64,000 nt of DNA, from contig OX419345.1 of the NCBI GenBank assembly GCA_948470475.1, forward strand, positions 20,854,359-20,918,358. The letters are read 5' to 3'. Below, one piece after another: positions 38,883 through 50,921 of the stretch. Position 1 is the first letter of the stretch. Every line of letters begins with the position of its first letter. Source of the stretch: Galaxea fascicularis (lineage: Eukaryota > Cnidaria > Anthozoa > Scleractinia > Euphylliidae). Below the pieces are notes generated by a model. The model did not search any database. It worked only from the letters and a program-made list of their open reading frames with translations, and was not told the DNA's origin. A program made the translations under genes and the position numbers.

Positions 38883-41800
38883 ATGAACCGTTTAACACTA
38901 CAAACGAGAGCAATTGCTCCACTTTTGAGGACGCCTTTCCTGGGAAGACTTTCGTGTGACTTGCCTGGAAAATCGCTTGTACACCTGGCATCAACATCGA
39001 TATGTGTCGCATGTAGCAAATCATGGTCCAGGAGATACAAGAAATCCACATGTGCAGTCGTTATTATGAAAACTCAAGTGTCGTTGTGTTCAACACTGGG
39101 CAAAAGTGAACTGGTATGTATGAGACGTCATCACTTTCACTTGTCTGTGAAAGTTTCACAGACGAGGGAAGGCTGTTCATATTATTTGCCTCGGCTCCAG
39201 AAAAGCATGCAGTGCCTCTTTAACTGCTTTACACTGTTTACATTATTTATGCCTGGAAAAAGGGGAGGAAGGGGGGGGGGGGGGGGGTTGGCAAGATTCA
39301 AAATAAAACGGCAAAAAGTGTTTTGACCCTGCTTCTATGTGTAATGTTATTTTCAGTGAACCCTTATTGATTTCTTTTTTTTTTTTTAATTTCCCATGAA
39401 GCCCTCCCCTGCTCCCCACAGGCATAAACAATGAATGCTCACTTAGTATGTATCTAATCAGCTCAAACAGAAAAATTGCATTCACCATGCACAAGTAGCT
39501 CTGTTGGTGTTCATTTGCCCAATAGATCGTTTTCACATGACATCACACCAGCCATGTTGGTGCACAAGGCTAACCCACCTTGTTTTGTTTCATCAAACCA
39601 ATATGGCCACTGGTCACGTGACTGAAAACGATCTATACCTTGTAATAATATTGGAAAGCCATTCACTTTGTATCCATGCTATTGCACAGCTAATTCATAA
39701 GATCATCCACTGCACATCAGACACTTAGTCACAAAGCCATTTTGGCAAAATATCATTGACTATCCAGCTTTTAGGGTAAATCTTGTATAAAGCAGGGTAT
39801 TTTACTGTTGATGCAGTGGTTACAGTTGAACTGAAAAGGAGGCTATCGAAATATATTCATTGGTGGTAAAATGACATTTAAAAATGATTATTGCACAGTG
39901 GTGAGAGCGCTCGCCTTCCACCAGTGTGTTCCAGGTTCAATTCCCAGACTTGGGGTCATAAGCGGGCAGAGTTTATTGGTTCTCTACTCCGCTTTGAGAG
40001 GTTTTTCTCCAGGCACTCCAGTTTTCCCCTCTCCTCAGAAACCAACATTTGATTTCATTTGATTTCATTTGAACTGATTTACAGTCTCCCCAATTAGTAG
40101 AGCACCTGGGCTCAGCAAGAAAGATTTGAGACAAATAAATTATTATTATTATTATTATTGTTATTATTATAGTAGGGCATTGTTCATTCAACTATCACGG
40201 TACCACATACTTTCATTTTACTCCAAAAAATGTAGCAAATCTGGCTTTCATGAATGACCCAGATTCAAAAGCTGACTGGACAGAAAAATTCTGTAGGAGA
40301 ATATTATTTGTTAACCCTTAAAACCAGAAAATCAGCATGTATATTCTTCACACTGTCATCCATACAGTTTTGAAATTAATCCAAAACATTTACTGACAAC
40401 AAAGCTAACCATTAGAACCTATTTACAATTAATTTCGCTGAAGAAAAAAAATATTCAGTCAAAGCACTGTTTACAAATCCTTTCATTTCATAGGCTCCTG
40501 TTCATTTTGATTTAGAAAAATTCATTTTAACAGTGAAAAACATTCCAAATAATAATCTAGAATAAGAACTTTATTAACGATAGTAACAAAAATGTTTCAT
40601 AAAACATGGCTAAGAACAAATTTAAAATAGTTTTTAAAAAAATCATGGAAGAAAACTACAGTTTTCTATAGTGAAGGTGAAGAGATTTTGTTAAACAGTG
40701 ACAACCTTTGTTATGGTTCATCACTTCCTTTTTTTCTCACAACCTTTATGTTTGATTGAGCAGCATTAATATAAGAACAAAGGGTTAACCCAGTTAGTTA
40801 TATCCTCATTTTTCAAGCCATCAAGTCTTCTCATGTCTTGTTGGTGGTCAGACTTGAGGTACATCAAATTTTTGGTTTTAAACATAGCAAATGGTGGTAA
40901 TTTAAATCACCATTTCTCTTTACAAACCATGGACACTTTTTTGTCCAACTCAAAGCTTTATAGTCTTATTGCCTTGGGTACAGCTATCACTATATTTATT
41001 ATCATGAGCTCATTATTTTGTTTCCTTCTTGTTTTTCTTCAATTTTGTAATCCAGTTATTGTGCTGCACTTGGTTTGCATAATACATGAAATAATATAGT
41101 TAGGCTTCACTTTCCTCAATACTTACATGTAATTAGGTGTACTCCAGTGGTAAGAAAATATCTAGCTAACATTTTGAGTAAATAAGGAGGCCATTATGCA
41201 AACATTTAGACAGTTTTGCACCAAACAATTGCCAAGATGATAACTTAGGAGACTTTCTGCACTAGTATTGTCAATTACTGATCTTTTGTGTTCATACATT
41301 GCACATGAACTTGCACAAAATCATGTTTTTTTTTTTTTTTTTTTCAGGATATCCCTAGTTTTAGTAAACCATCTATTTTGGAAAATTCAGGTATGGTTCA
41401 TGAAATCAAAGATTATATTTGTGTCTTGTACATTGTAAGTCAGAGTATCTTGAAGGAGTTGAAATATGATACCCAGAGACAGAAGACACCTCCTACAATG
41501 ATCACCAACAAATCCACCTTTGATTTCTGTGTTGTTTATATTTCAGCCATTAATTGACAAATTTGGTGTGTTTCTACTTTTCTTCCTGTTATATTTCACT
41601 CCACCCACTGTGGTAGATGAAATAAACCAAAAAAGTTATGTTAAGAAGAACATTTCTGGTAAAAACTCATTATAATGTTCAGTGAAATTGTAAGTATGAA
41701 TTATGTAGTTGTGTTTAGAGTGTGGTTGAAAGGGTTGCTCGCTGTTAGATATAAATGGTTTAGTTAATGGTCACATTCATTTTCTGATTTAAACTATTAT

Positions 41801-44800
41801 AATTTTATGTATTGTTGTACATTATTTTTGCAGGTTACAGAAAAGATGTTGTTAAATTATGCAGCCAACTTGGTATAAATATTACAGATAAAAAACATCT
41901 CTTTGCTCCATTCATCCATGAGTCTTTCCTTTTAACACATGATGTGGGCAAACTAGGATTTTATGAAAGCAACGAAAAGCTGGCTTTTCTAGGTAAAGCT
42001 GTTCAGAGGTTTACTTGTCATTCATGAAAGTGCCCTTACAACTAGCTGTTTCCTAAAAAGGTGTCTCTTTGAAAACTTGTTTAGGTGCTCAAGTAATGAG
42101 GAAATGTGTTACAGAGCATCTCTATCATAGTTTTCCTGAACTGACTGCAAGAGAGATCTGGTAAGTATGGCTATCTTCCCATTTTTTAAGGTGGCTTTAT
42201 TACATGGCCTGGGTTCTTCTCCGAAGAAAAAAAAGGCTTAATAAATTAAGTAAAATTTAAAAGTATTACAGTAAGTTTTAATATTATCTTGAGATTATCA
42301 CCTGTTACCCCCACATTACATTAATAAGTAATATGATTGTAAGGGATTGTTAATCAAAAAATTCATCCTGTATTTGTGGCAGGGATGTACAAACAGGACT
42401 GTTAGAAGATCATGTGCTTGTTAAGGCCCTGGAATGGAAAATCAAAGGACTGACTGTTTACTCAGTGAGTGCCATACAGGGTTGTCATAAGGGAGCTGGT
42501 AACCGGCAGATTTCCGCCGTCTGTCAGACCACTTTGCACCGACTATGTTTACCCCCAAATGTGGCAAATTGCATTTGTGAGCTTTGTGCTCATTATCATC
42601 TGCAGCTACCTACTTCCACTCATTAATCCACCTACCGGTACTTAAAACCCTAGTGACAACCCTGGCCACATTTGTGCAACAAAGGGTGGCATTCCCCAAA
42701 CATCTGGATGAAATCAATTTGTCTGGTGATAATGTTGAAAACAAGAATGTACAGTAATAATATTGGTAAGCTCTATTTTGTGACGACGTTGATCATCCCG
42801 AGGCTCTGAGCAGTGAACAAAGTTGATCTGATACTTCACACTGTAATTAGCTTACTTTGAAAACACATTACATTTTGAGATGCATCTCTGGTTTCATATG
42901 TGGTTACTCCATTTCACGTACAGTGTAGATTAGTTATGTGTTGTAAGATCAAAATCAATATTATCACTGACCAACAACAGAAACAAACTTCACAATAAAT
43001 GAAGAAAAATGTCAGGCTTAAGAAGATGCAACAGTGTGTAACCTAACAAAATGCATGCAAACAAAGAACAGTCATCATCATCATTTTTATTATTAATTAA
43101 AAATACATATTACAGTCGGGCGTTACAGTTAAGTTCAATTTACCACCCCCACTCTATTCCAGAACAAAATCAGAAACTGCTATTTTTTGTCACTTGGTAC
43201 ACAACACCAAAATGAAATGAAATGAAAATTACTCCTAAAACATAATTTAAGGCCACTGAAGTATGAGTAGCTATTCACTCTTGGGTGAATCCGAGGCTCT
43301 AGATGGTTAGCATTAACTATATGTCTTTGGACTTTTCAGAGACAACCACAGGATCTAATGCTGCGCCAAGCTGTGCTGGCTCTTGTTGGAGCAGTGTATA
43401 CCCATGAGGTGGGTTAACTGGATTTTCATTGTCATTTTCCGTGTACCTGACAAAACATACCCGTCAAACCTCTGGAGCGGCACGTAATCTTACTTGATTT
43501 TAAAACAGGCCCTTTGCAGTTCATGATCACATGGTAAAAAAAAACACCTTGCTGGAGAGCATATTGCACACTGGGAAATCCAAAACAAAGCAAACTTGGC
43601 CTAATTTTCTTTTTGCTATGTTACAGTGAGCAATTTGCTCTCTAGTAAGCTGTTTTTTGTACCATGTGATCATAAAGTGCAAAGGGCCTATTGGTGAAAT
43701 TGTCTTGAGATGACAAAGTTCATGAATCAGTTCCTTCATTATATTGCACTCTCCACTGTGCCTCCATGGTAGTCCATATATGTTATATTTTCCCTTTATG
43801 CTGATTATTATTATTAGAGTCCTGAAAGAGCAGATGAATTTGTGAAGTCCCATCTTATACCTGAACTGACCAAGAGTGGGATTGAAGAGCTGGTGAAGTT
43901 GCAACACCCAAAGTTTGTCCTACAGGCAATAACAGATAAACTGGGTCACCCCTCCCTTCAAACCAGGTATGTAGAGAACGAACAACACCACTGTGATTTG
44001 GTCACACATTAGCAGGGTTGTAGCTAAGAAGTTACTCAGCCAGTTTAGGTAGCAGTTGAGTTGGCTAAAGCCGACATGGGGTTGAGTTACCGTGTGTTCG
44101 CTGGCCAAAATCCAGCAGGTGATCACCTCTTTCTTAGCAGGTGAATAGGCCATTTCCAAGATCGCTTGAGCCTCTATTTCAAAGCGAGTCTAAGTGCCAA
44201 GTCTTTGTAGTGAAAATGAGTTTCCGCTCATATGGAATGCTGAACTTATTACCATCGCAAAACTTTCGCACTTTGACTCGCTTTGAAATAGAGGCTCAAG
44301 CGAACTCGGAAATGGCCCATTTTGTGGACAGCCGGTGCTTAGCGACAACCCTGCATTAGGGCTACATACAGAGTCTTGAGTGAGACTTGCGTTGTACAGT
44401 GTAATAAGCAGGGACCTCGCAGGGGATAGGACCATCATTTTAACCATTTTTAGAGTCAACCTCTTGCCCTCAATCAAAGAGACAGGAGCATCTCAGCACT
44501 TCAAGAACTGCTCCATGGGCCCTGATAAACAGTTTGTTATGTTTGAGCAGCAGGACATGTATAACTACTGTGAGATACTGGTCTATGTATTGTGTATTCT
44601 AGTGATGTAGTGCACAGTTTAGCATCACACCATCTGACCAAGAAGTTGTGCCTTGTGCAGCATAAAAAACAATCCCACTGAGAATTATTTCTCGCTGGCT
44701 TTTATTTAGCCTGCAAGAGCCAAAAAACCAGGTACTCTCATGGGCTAGCTTTTATTTGAGTGGTCGCAATGAACAGTTTCATTTTCACACTTAAAAGTCA

Positions 44801-47800
44801 CAAACATGTTGTCTAATAATATTGGAGTCAGGTTGATCCCATTATGTTAAAAGTATAAAATTTGTACCTGGAAGAGGATGATATTTTTTGTTTTTGTTTT
44901 TAGACTTGATTACTCAAGGAGGAGCAAATCAAATCTTCATTTGGATAACCCATTCATTTATTCAGTCAGTGTTCTTTGTGGGGAGGACAGTAAAGTTTTA
45001 GCTCAAGGTATTTCATTGCTTTCTGGTCCTGTTTAAACACAGCACCTCAACAGGTTTTTCTGATCTTCATGTGGAGTTGTGTCTTAAACAGGAAGGACAT
45101 TTTGATGCCTCTAGAATTTAACTATTTTGAAATAATTAATTTGAGGGTGCAGTGGAAAAGTTGTGTTCATGATGATTTAGTGTTAAAATGCAAATTTCTC
45201 AGATACTAAATGTTAATTTGGCACACTGCAGGTCACGTGTTTATGTAAAGGAATTTTATTTCTGATGACTGATGTTGATTGCTCTTGTTTCCTTCTGAAA
45301 TGAGTGATTTTAAGTAGCTTTTGACATGCTTTGGTGAGTTTTGCCTTGAATGAATGTGCCATTAATATATCGTATTTTTAAACTTATGATGTTTACAAAT
45401 TTCAAGCGAATTAGGTTATTTTTAATTCTTAAATTTCAACAGTCGTTCTATAAGTTAAACACGAACTTAAAGTAACTTGATTTATATACTGATATCATAT
45501 GAGTGTGAATATATGAAAACAGTTTCATAGAGCACTGTGCCAGTATCGCAAAAGTCATGGGTTCAACTCCTGCACAAACCTGAATTTTTCACTACTGCTC
45601 AAGTAGTATTCATAATATTTGTGGTGATCACTTACATCCTGATATCAACAATAATTAGTTAATGATACCAACCCTTTTATTTGCATTCTACAGAGATCTC
45701 TCACAGTCTAACATTGGCGGAGAAGAAGGTATGTCCTGAATTTGATCAATCCCAGTCATCACTGAGTCAAAGAAAATCTGGTTTCCAGTGAATATTTTAA
45801 TGATCACCAGAACATGAAAAATATTGGAAGTGAACTGGTAAAGGCTATGATATTATCATTATTGGTTGTTGTTGTTACACATATGGTGGTACCATACGGG
45901 CCCTGGTGCTCCCAACATCGATGGTGTCATAGCTCAATTGGTAGAGCATGGCACCGGAATCACGAGGTCACGGGTTCAATCCCCATTGAAGTCCTGAATT
46001 TTTTCCGGGTTCTTTACGCAATTGCAAAAATTGCGATCACAACTGCGACGATCATTCTTCATTTGATTAACTTAAATAATAAAGTCATTGATTTGCCGTT
46101 TTCAATTTCATTTCAGGCATGTCAGAAGGCTCTTATCAATCATTATGCTGATGAGTTCCACCAGTTTCATCTGACAATTGGTGACAGTGAATTTTCCCTG
46201 GAGCCTTACATTGATCTTGGTCTGATAGTTTCTGAGCAGAGGGTGGTGGAACTTGATAAGGTGAGATGAGTTTGAGACATGGATTGTTTCCTCTCCCCTC
46301 CCCTCCCTTGTCAGCCACTCATATATCTAGTACTATTTGACTCTCTCACTCTTGATCTTAGGATCTTTCATACGTTTAATTGTCGCTAGAAATGTTTTTT
46401 TTTTCTTCTCAGAGAGAAGGAAGTTTTGGATTTCATATCAAGGGTGGAGAGAAGAGGAAAAAGAAGACTGAGCAGTGGTTGGTGTTTCATTACACCACGC
46501 CCATCTTCGTCTCGCACATTTTACCAGGAGGTCTTGCAGATAGGTGTGTATCACTTTGGGAGCCTGTCTTGAAGAATTATGCCACAGGACATATCAAAAT
46601 ATATAAAAAAATATATATTTTGAGTTACGGTGTACCTTTAGCCATTTGCTTCCAAACATGCGCTTTTTTTGGTTAGTGATGTGCTGTTAGTCCAAAGATC
46701 AAGTCACTTTATTTTAAAATACATTATATAGGGCCCCTCCTCTAGGTGAAAGCGAAATTCAAGTCAAAATGATTTCAACTTAGTTTGATTCTCAATTTTC
46801 TTTGTCTCCTAACCCTAATTGTTCATGACCATGAATAACTAGGGTTAGAAAACAAAGAAAATTCATTCTGACCTACACCATCTCTTAATTCCTAATTCAA
46901 AAGAATGTTGTGATTGTTCTGTACAATTTCTTTTCTCGAATGAGACTGTCAGTAATCAAAATATTAATGTAACCCAAGTTGCATATCTTACAGGCATGGA
47001 GGACTTTCTGTTGGTGACAGGATTCTTGCAGTGAATGACAGAGTGAGCTTGTATTACATATGATTTTTTGAATGTCAGTTTTATTATTTAGCTTGTCCAG
47101 GAAGATGTTGCTGGACGAAAAATAACATTATTTTGTTTTGTAAAGCCATTGGTCTCAAAGTTTTGGTATGTAATTTGTAGTCATAGTGTGACCAAGAATT
47201 GTTGGAATTGTTTCTGCAAGGTTTCTTGTTCTGATGACCCACTTGGTCTGTAAAACAATGAATAATTTTTATTACAGGTTACAGTTTCTTTGTATCTCAT
47301 ATCTGAGTGGTTTTCATTCTCAGCACATTGAATATTCCTGAAGTAATTTGTAATGACTCTATTGCTGGCAATTTACTTGTACACAGCTGGATGACTAAAG
47401 TCTCCCTTTCTCTGCATATAACTAGTGGTTCCTTTTATCACTTTACCCTTTAATTTCCAATATCAACATTTGTATTCTCCTTACAGTTAACACATATTTC
47501 ATGTTACACATGTAGGGAGAATTTGTATAAACATTTACTCAACTGATCTCTAGTGATTATCTCCTGTCTTCTCATACTCTGTGTTATTGACAAACCAGGG
47601 ATGTGGTAACAAGAAGTTAGATGATGGTTTCTATTGGGATATAAAGGGTTAATTAGCCTTTTAAATTAATTACTTTAATTTGTTGTAGAGTATGGAGGGT
47701 CTTGATCATGAAAGAGCAGTGAACCTCTTGAAGTCAGTCTCTGGTAAGTGGTCACAACTTCCTTCGTCACCCAAATCATTGTTTTTGCATGCAAAGTTGG

Positions 47801-48837
47801 TACAGTTGAGGGTAGGAAGTTTCATGGTTAAGTCTGTGACACAGTGTAATGTGATGAATTTCTTTAGTTTGTTAATTTTTAACACAGAAATATCAACATT
47901 ATCTTAACTTAGATTGTGGCAATTATTTCTTTGCTTTCAGTGTTTGACTTGATCTCTGGTTTCCAATGTATAATTTCTACTGTTTTGATTTTTAACCAGG
48001 TCACGTCACCTTAACTGTCTCTCATTGTAAAGAAGGTTTGTTTCTTTGTAGATCTTGTGAAAGGGACTAATAAACAAGTTATACGGAGTGTAGCTAGAGT
48101 GCATGTATGCTCTGTTTGTGAAAATCTCTTTGACTGATTCTGGCAACTTGTCCTGAGCATTTACAGTATGGAGCAGAGAATTAACCTGAACATTGATCTC
48201 TTGTGATTCTAAATGATGGACCTTTTTTTAAGAAACAATACAATATATATGTTTCATATAGCAGGAAGAAATGTTAATTACCACTAAAAATACCCAATTG
48301 TCTTGGGGTGAGATGAAAATCATATATTTGAACTGTGAATTAATGTAACTGCAAGAATCATTTACACCATCTTCTTTATATCCTGGGGTTATAAACTATT
48401 TTTCATGAATATATGTGTCAACTGTGTACATGTGCACTCTGAAAGTTTGTAATACCAAACTGTTTTGCGCATGTTGTGCTGTGGATTACACTATGATGTG
48501 GTACAAAGCAGCACAGAACAAAACAGTTTTGTAATCTTCTAGCTACTCCACTAAGAGATTTACAGCTTCAGTTTTCAAGAAATATTGAACTTAATTTATC
48601 ATAAACGTGGCTTATTCACTGCCTCTAACATTGGGTCTATTTTGTCTTGTACATGTAGCACTGATAATGGACAAGGTGGAGATGAAACACAAAGAAATGA
48701 GGCGCAGAAAACGTGTGGCTGAGCTGGCCTCTGATATCTGGTCAGACTGGCATCAAGCTCAGGCCAACCGTCATCCATCACAGTACAAAGATGTCCTCAA
48801 TTATGTTGATATAGATAAGGAAAGTAAGAAACCGTAA
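38883..48837 (+). CDS. Fusion: mitochondrial ribosomal mL44-like RNase III/dsRBD protein plus LIN7-like PDZ domain
   Basis: Sixteen exons join in phase: 38883-39113, 41348-41390, 41617-41658, 41834-41992, 42085-42160, 42383-42464, 43340-43408, 43818-43966, 44904-45007, 45694-45728, 46117-46260, 46413-46543, 46994-47042, 47689-47743, 48000-48035, 48659-48837; 527 residues. Residues 1-22 (MNRLTLQTRAIAPLLRTPFL) look like a mitochondrial presequence. About 106-235 is RNase III-like (NEKLAFLGAQV, LALVGAVYTHESPERA), as in mL44 of the mitochondrial large subunit. About 290-345 is a double-stranded RNA-binding domain. About 371-466 is a PDZ domain (RVVELDKREGSFGFHIKGG, PGGLADRHGGLSVGDRIL) and the basic tail KEALIMDKVEMKHKEM resembles the LIN7 C-terminus. 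Exon 11 holds both the end of the dsRBD and the first PDZ strand, which argues for one protein. Exons 2 and 3 are the least certain. Confidence 0.82.
39523..39635. repeat. Foldback element flanked by TA
   Basis: The arms TAGATCGTTTTCACATGAC and GTGACTGAAAACGATCTA are near-perfect complements, with AGCCATGTTGG pairing to CCAATATGGCC inside. TA borders each end, as expected for a Tc1/mariner-type MITE. It lies in intron 1 of the mL44-PDZ gene. Confidence 0.65.
39888..40171 (+). repeat. tRNA-derived SINE with ATT tail
   Basis: A-box-like TGGTGAGAGCGC and B-box-like GGTTCAATTCC near 39897-39945, then a body with duplicated ATTTGATTTC and a (ATT)n tail at 40139-40171. This differs in body and tail from the SINEs at 36.4 and 45.9 kb, so it is a second family. 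Intronic. Confidence 0.65.
40172..41347. other. Rest of intron 1 of the mL44-PDZ gene
   Basis: No gene or clear element is seen. It ends in a long T run (about 41326-41344) directly before the exon 2 acceptor, which acts as the polypyrimidine tract. Confidence 0.5.
43508..43688. repeat. 181-bp foldback element in an intron
   Basis: The outer arms GGCCCTTTGCAGTTCATGATC and its near-complement ending CAAAGGGCC pair over about 45 bases, with ACCTTGCTGGAGAGCA against a TGCTCTCTAGTAAGC-type partner further in. It lies between exons 7 and 8 of the mL44-PDZ gene. Confidence 0.7.
44148..44317. repeat. 170-bp foldback element, GGCCATTTCC family, copy 1
   Basis: It starts GGCCATTTCCAAGATCGC and ends GAACTCGGAAATGGCC. 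The inner arms GAGCCTCTATTTCAAAGCGA and its complement are perfect. The central GAAAATGAGTTT is shared with the copy at 49970-50138, which has the same ends and nearly the same length. Intron 8 of the mL44-PDZ gene. Confidence 0.7.
45530..45650 (+). repeat. tRNA-derived SINE fragment
   Basis: AGAGCACTGTGCCAGTATCGC followed by B box GGGTTCAACTCC (45559-45570) and CCTGAATTTTTCAC. It shares the CCTGAATTTTT block with the SINEs at 36430 and 45908. The 5' part is missing. Confidence 0.6.
45908..46080 (+). repeat. tRNA-derived SINE directly upstream of an exon
   Basis: Contains TCATAGCTCAATTGGTAGAGC (A box) and GGGTTCAATCCCC (B box), then GAAGTCCTGAATTTTTTCC and ACTGCGACGATCATTC, matching the copy at 36430-36600. 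It ends about 36 bases before exon 11 of the mL44-PDZ gene, the exon where the dsRBD runs into the PDZ domain. Confidence 0.75.
47440..47650. repeat. Divergent dispersed repeat with AAAGGGTTAA end
   Basis: It begins near TTTACCCTTTAATTTCC and ends GGGATATAAAGGGTTAA, weak inverted ends. The interior (ACAAGAAGTTAGATGATGG) faintly resembles the ~200-bp repeat at 63405-63610. Intronic; an old copy at best. Confidence 0.35.
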
Positions 48838-50921
48838 TTACCTTCGGTCGCAGTCTTAGCTGTTTTATAAAATTATTAAAACTTTGTGGCAACTGAAAAG
48901 TATGCTTCCCTTGTTAATGATGAAAATAATTTTCACCTTGAGAATGTCTGAGTAAGGGGAAAGAGAAGTTTGTGCTGCTACTACAGGACTACCTCAGATT
49001 TGATGAATTAGTTTGCGAGTCAAGAGGATAAGGTTCCCATGGCCTGTTTTAACTTCAGCCACTTGCAAAATACTTTTGCAAATACAAAAGTCACTATAAT
49101 GCTGGGTGGATTTTACATGTATTTTTAACTCGGAAAATGGCTGTAGGCTAGGTGTGAGGTGCATCTCACACCTTTTGCTGGATCCCTCGCTCCTTTGATT
49201 CCTGTTAACATTTTGTGTAGAACTGCCCCTGATTTATTTGAGGGGAGGGTATGACATAAGGCATACCATACATTCCCTGGAGCCAAACTTATGATCACAA
49301 AAACAACAAAATGAAGAAGCAACTTTCATCAAGATACTACAGAGGAGGAAAAATTCAATTCTGATAATCTTGTAGGGCAAAAACACAAGAGATGTCACAG
49401 ACAACTATTTGTTTTGATTGAAACAAAAAAGACCTAATTATATAATCGTATGTAATGCAAGTGTTCTACTTCTGGTGGTTGGCATTCTTTTTAGTGTTTT
49501 ATGAAAAATTAAACAGAAATGACAAGATGGAGAATGAAACTTTTTTATTGAGTGTCCAGCGTAGTGCACTTGTCTAGAAAGTTGACAGATCATTTTAAGA
49601 TAGCTGTTTTGCCAATTTTGCACTCTATGTGGCCTAACAGTTTAAGAACAACTTCCATAATGAAACAACGTAACTAACTACAACAACAGAACTAAGCTAG
49701 TATAACAGCAACTTTCATCTAAATTTCTTTTATTGCTGCCAGCACCAAAATCAGTGGCCGTAAATCCATTAGAAGTCAACCTTCAGAGATATTTGTTTTG
49801 TTTTTTTGTTTAAAAAATAAATGTACACAGTGACGTAAGTAACATGTATTCAACTGATAAAACTTTTCCCTATAAATGAATTAGTACTTAACCAACAATA
49901 AATATATACTTTTTTCATCTTTATACAGATTTTACAAATTTGTTCTTAAAATCAAATTACACCATAATAGGCCATTTCCGAATTACCTCAGGTCACTTTT
50001 TGAGAGAGAGTCTTGGTGCTCATCCTTTCATATGCAAATCAATTTTCATTCACACGAAAATGAGTTTGATTTGCATATGAAGGGATGAGCACCTTGACTT
50101 GCTTTAAAAAAGAGGCCTGAGGTAATTTGGAAATGGTCTGTTGGTTTACAATTATTATAATAATATTATTGAGTCACATAGTAAATTAGAAGTCAATTTG
50201 ACATTTTGATTCAAAGTTAATAACTGCTACACTTAGCTGCAAAAACCCTCCAAAGAGACTCGTACTTTGAAGGAAAAGATACTGAAGACCAAAAGTCACT
50301 TTCAAGCAAAACATTAACTATGTTACTAGTTCTTGAAGGCCTCACCAAATATGGCTATTTTGGCAACTTGTTAGTTTATCAGCTACAAACTGATAACTAG
50401 TAAATATAGAATAATATTACTAGAAATTAAGCTAATGAGTATCTCAGGGCAGTCATTAACCTTTGGCAGAAAAAGCCTTATTGCTCATGATGGCCCTGGC
50501 ACTGACTTACATTCACCTTTACAGGTCTTAATTTTAACTAAGGAAAACAACTGCAAAGCTGTTATTCATGACTTAATGCTTTATAGAGAAGAATTTGAAA
50601 TAGCAACAAGCCAATCAAATGAATTCTGAATAAGAAAGACATTTCAACAACTGACATTGCACACCTATATTCACAATTATTATTGTTCCTGTATCTTTTT
50701 ACATATCCCTTCAATAACAAACTTTCTAGAAATTACAGCAAGACAAAGCCTTAACCACTAACTTGGTTCAGGGTGTAGTCCTTACATTCAAATATTAATT
50801 ACTTTCCAAACAACTGAAAAAGTATCTTTGAAAAAAACAGTTGTTTTAAATTGTCAGAAATCAAATGCCCCTAACAGCTAAACTATAAAATTATTGCTAT
50901 GTCTATAAATGCTAAATTACT
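48838..50921. other. Convergent 3' regions of the mL44-PDZ and PISD genes
   Basis: No further coding frame is recognised. An AATAAA near 49816 (plus) is far from the mL44-PDZ stop. The space holds one clear foldback element (49970-50138). Confidence 0.4.
49970..50138. repeat. 169-bp foldback element, GGCCATTTCC family, copy 2
   Basis: It starts GGCCATTTCCGAATTACCTC and ends with GAGGTAATTTGGAAATGGTC. The inner arms include GGTGCTCATCC with GGGATGAGCACC, and ATATGCAAATCAA with TTGATTTGCATAT. Ends, length and centre match the copy at 44148-44317, but the arms differ. Confidence 0.7.

Noticed and set aside
41533..41616. A longer exon 3 of the mL44-PDZ gene starting at CCATTAATTGAC
   Set aside because: Using that acceptor gives an immediate TGA in the phase set by exon 2; the acceptor at 41616 keeps the frame open.
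38883..48837. Two separate genes, mL44 and a PDZ protein
   Set aside because: Exon 11 contains the end of one domain and the start of the other, and all phases agree. Still listed as the way the fusion could be refuted.
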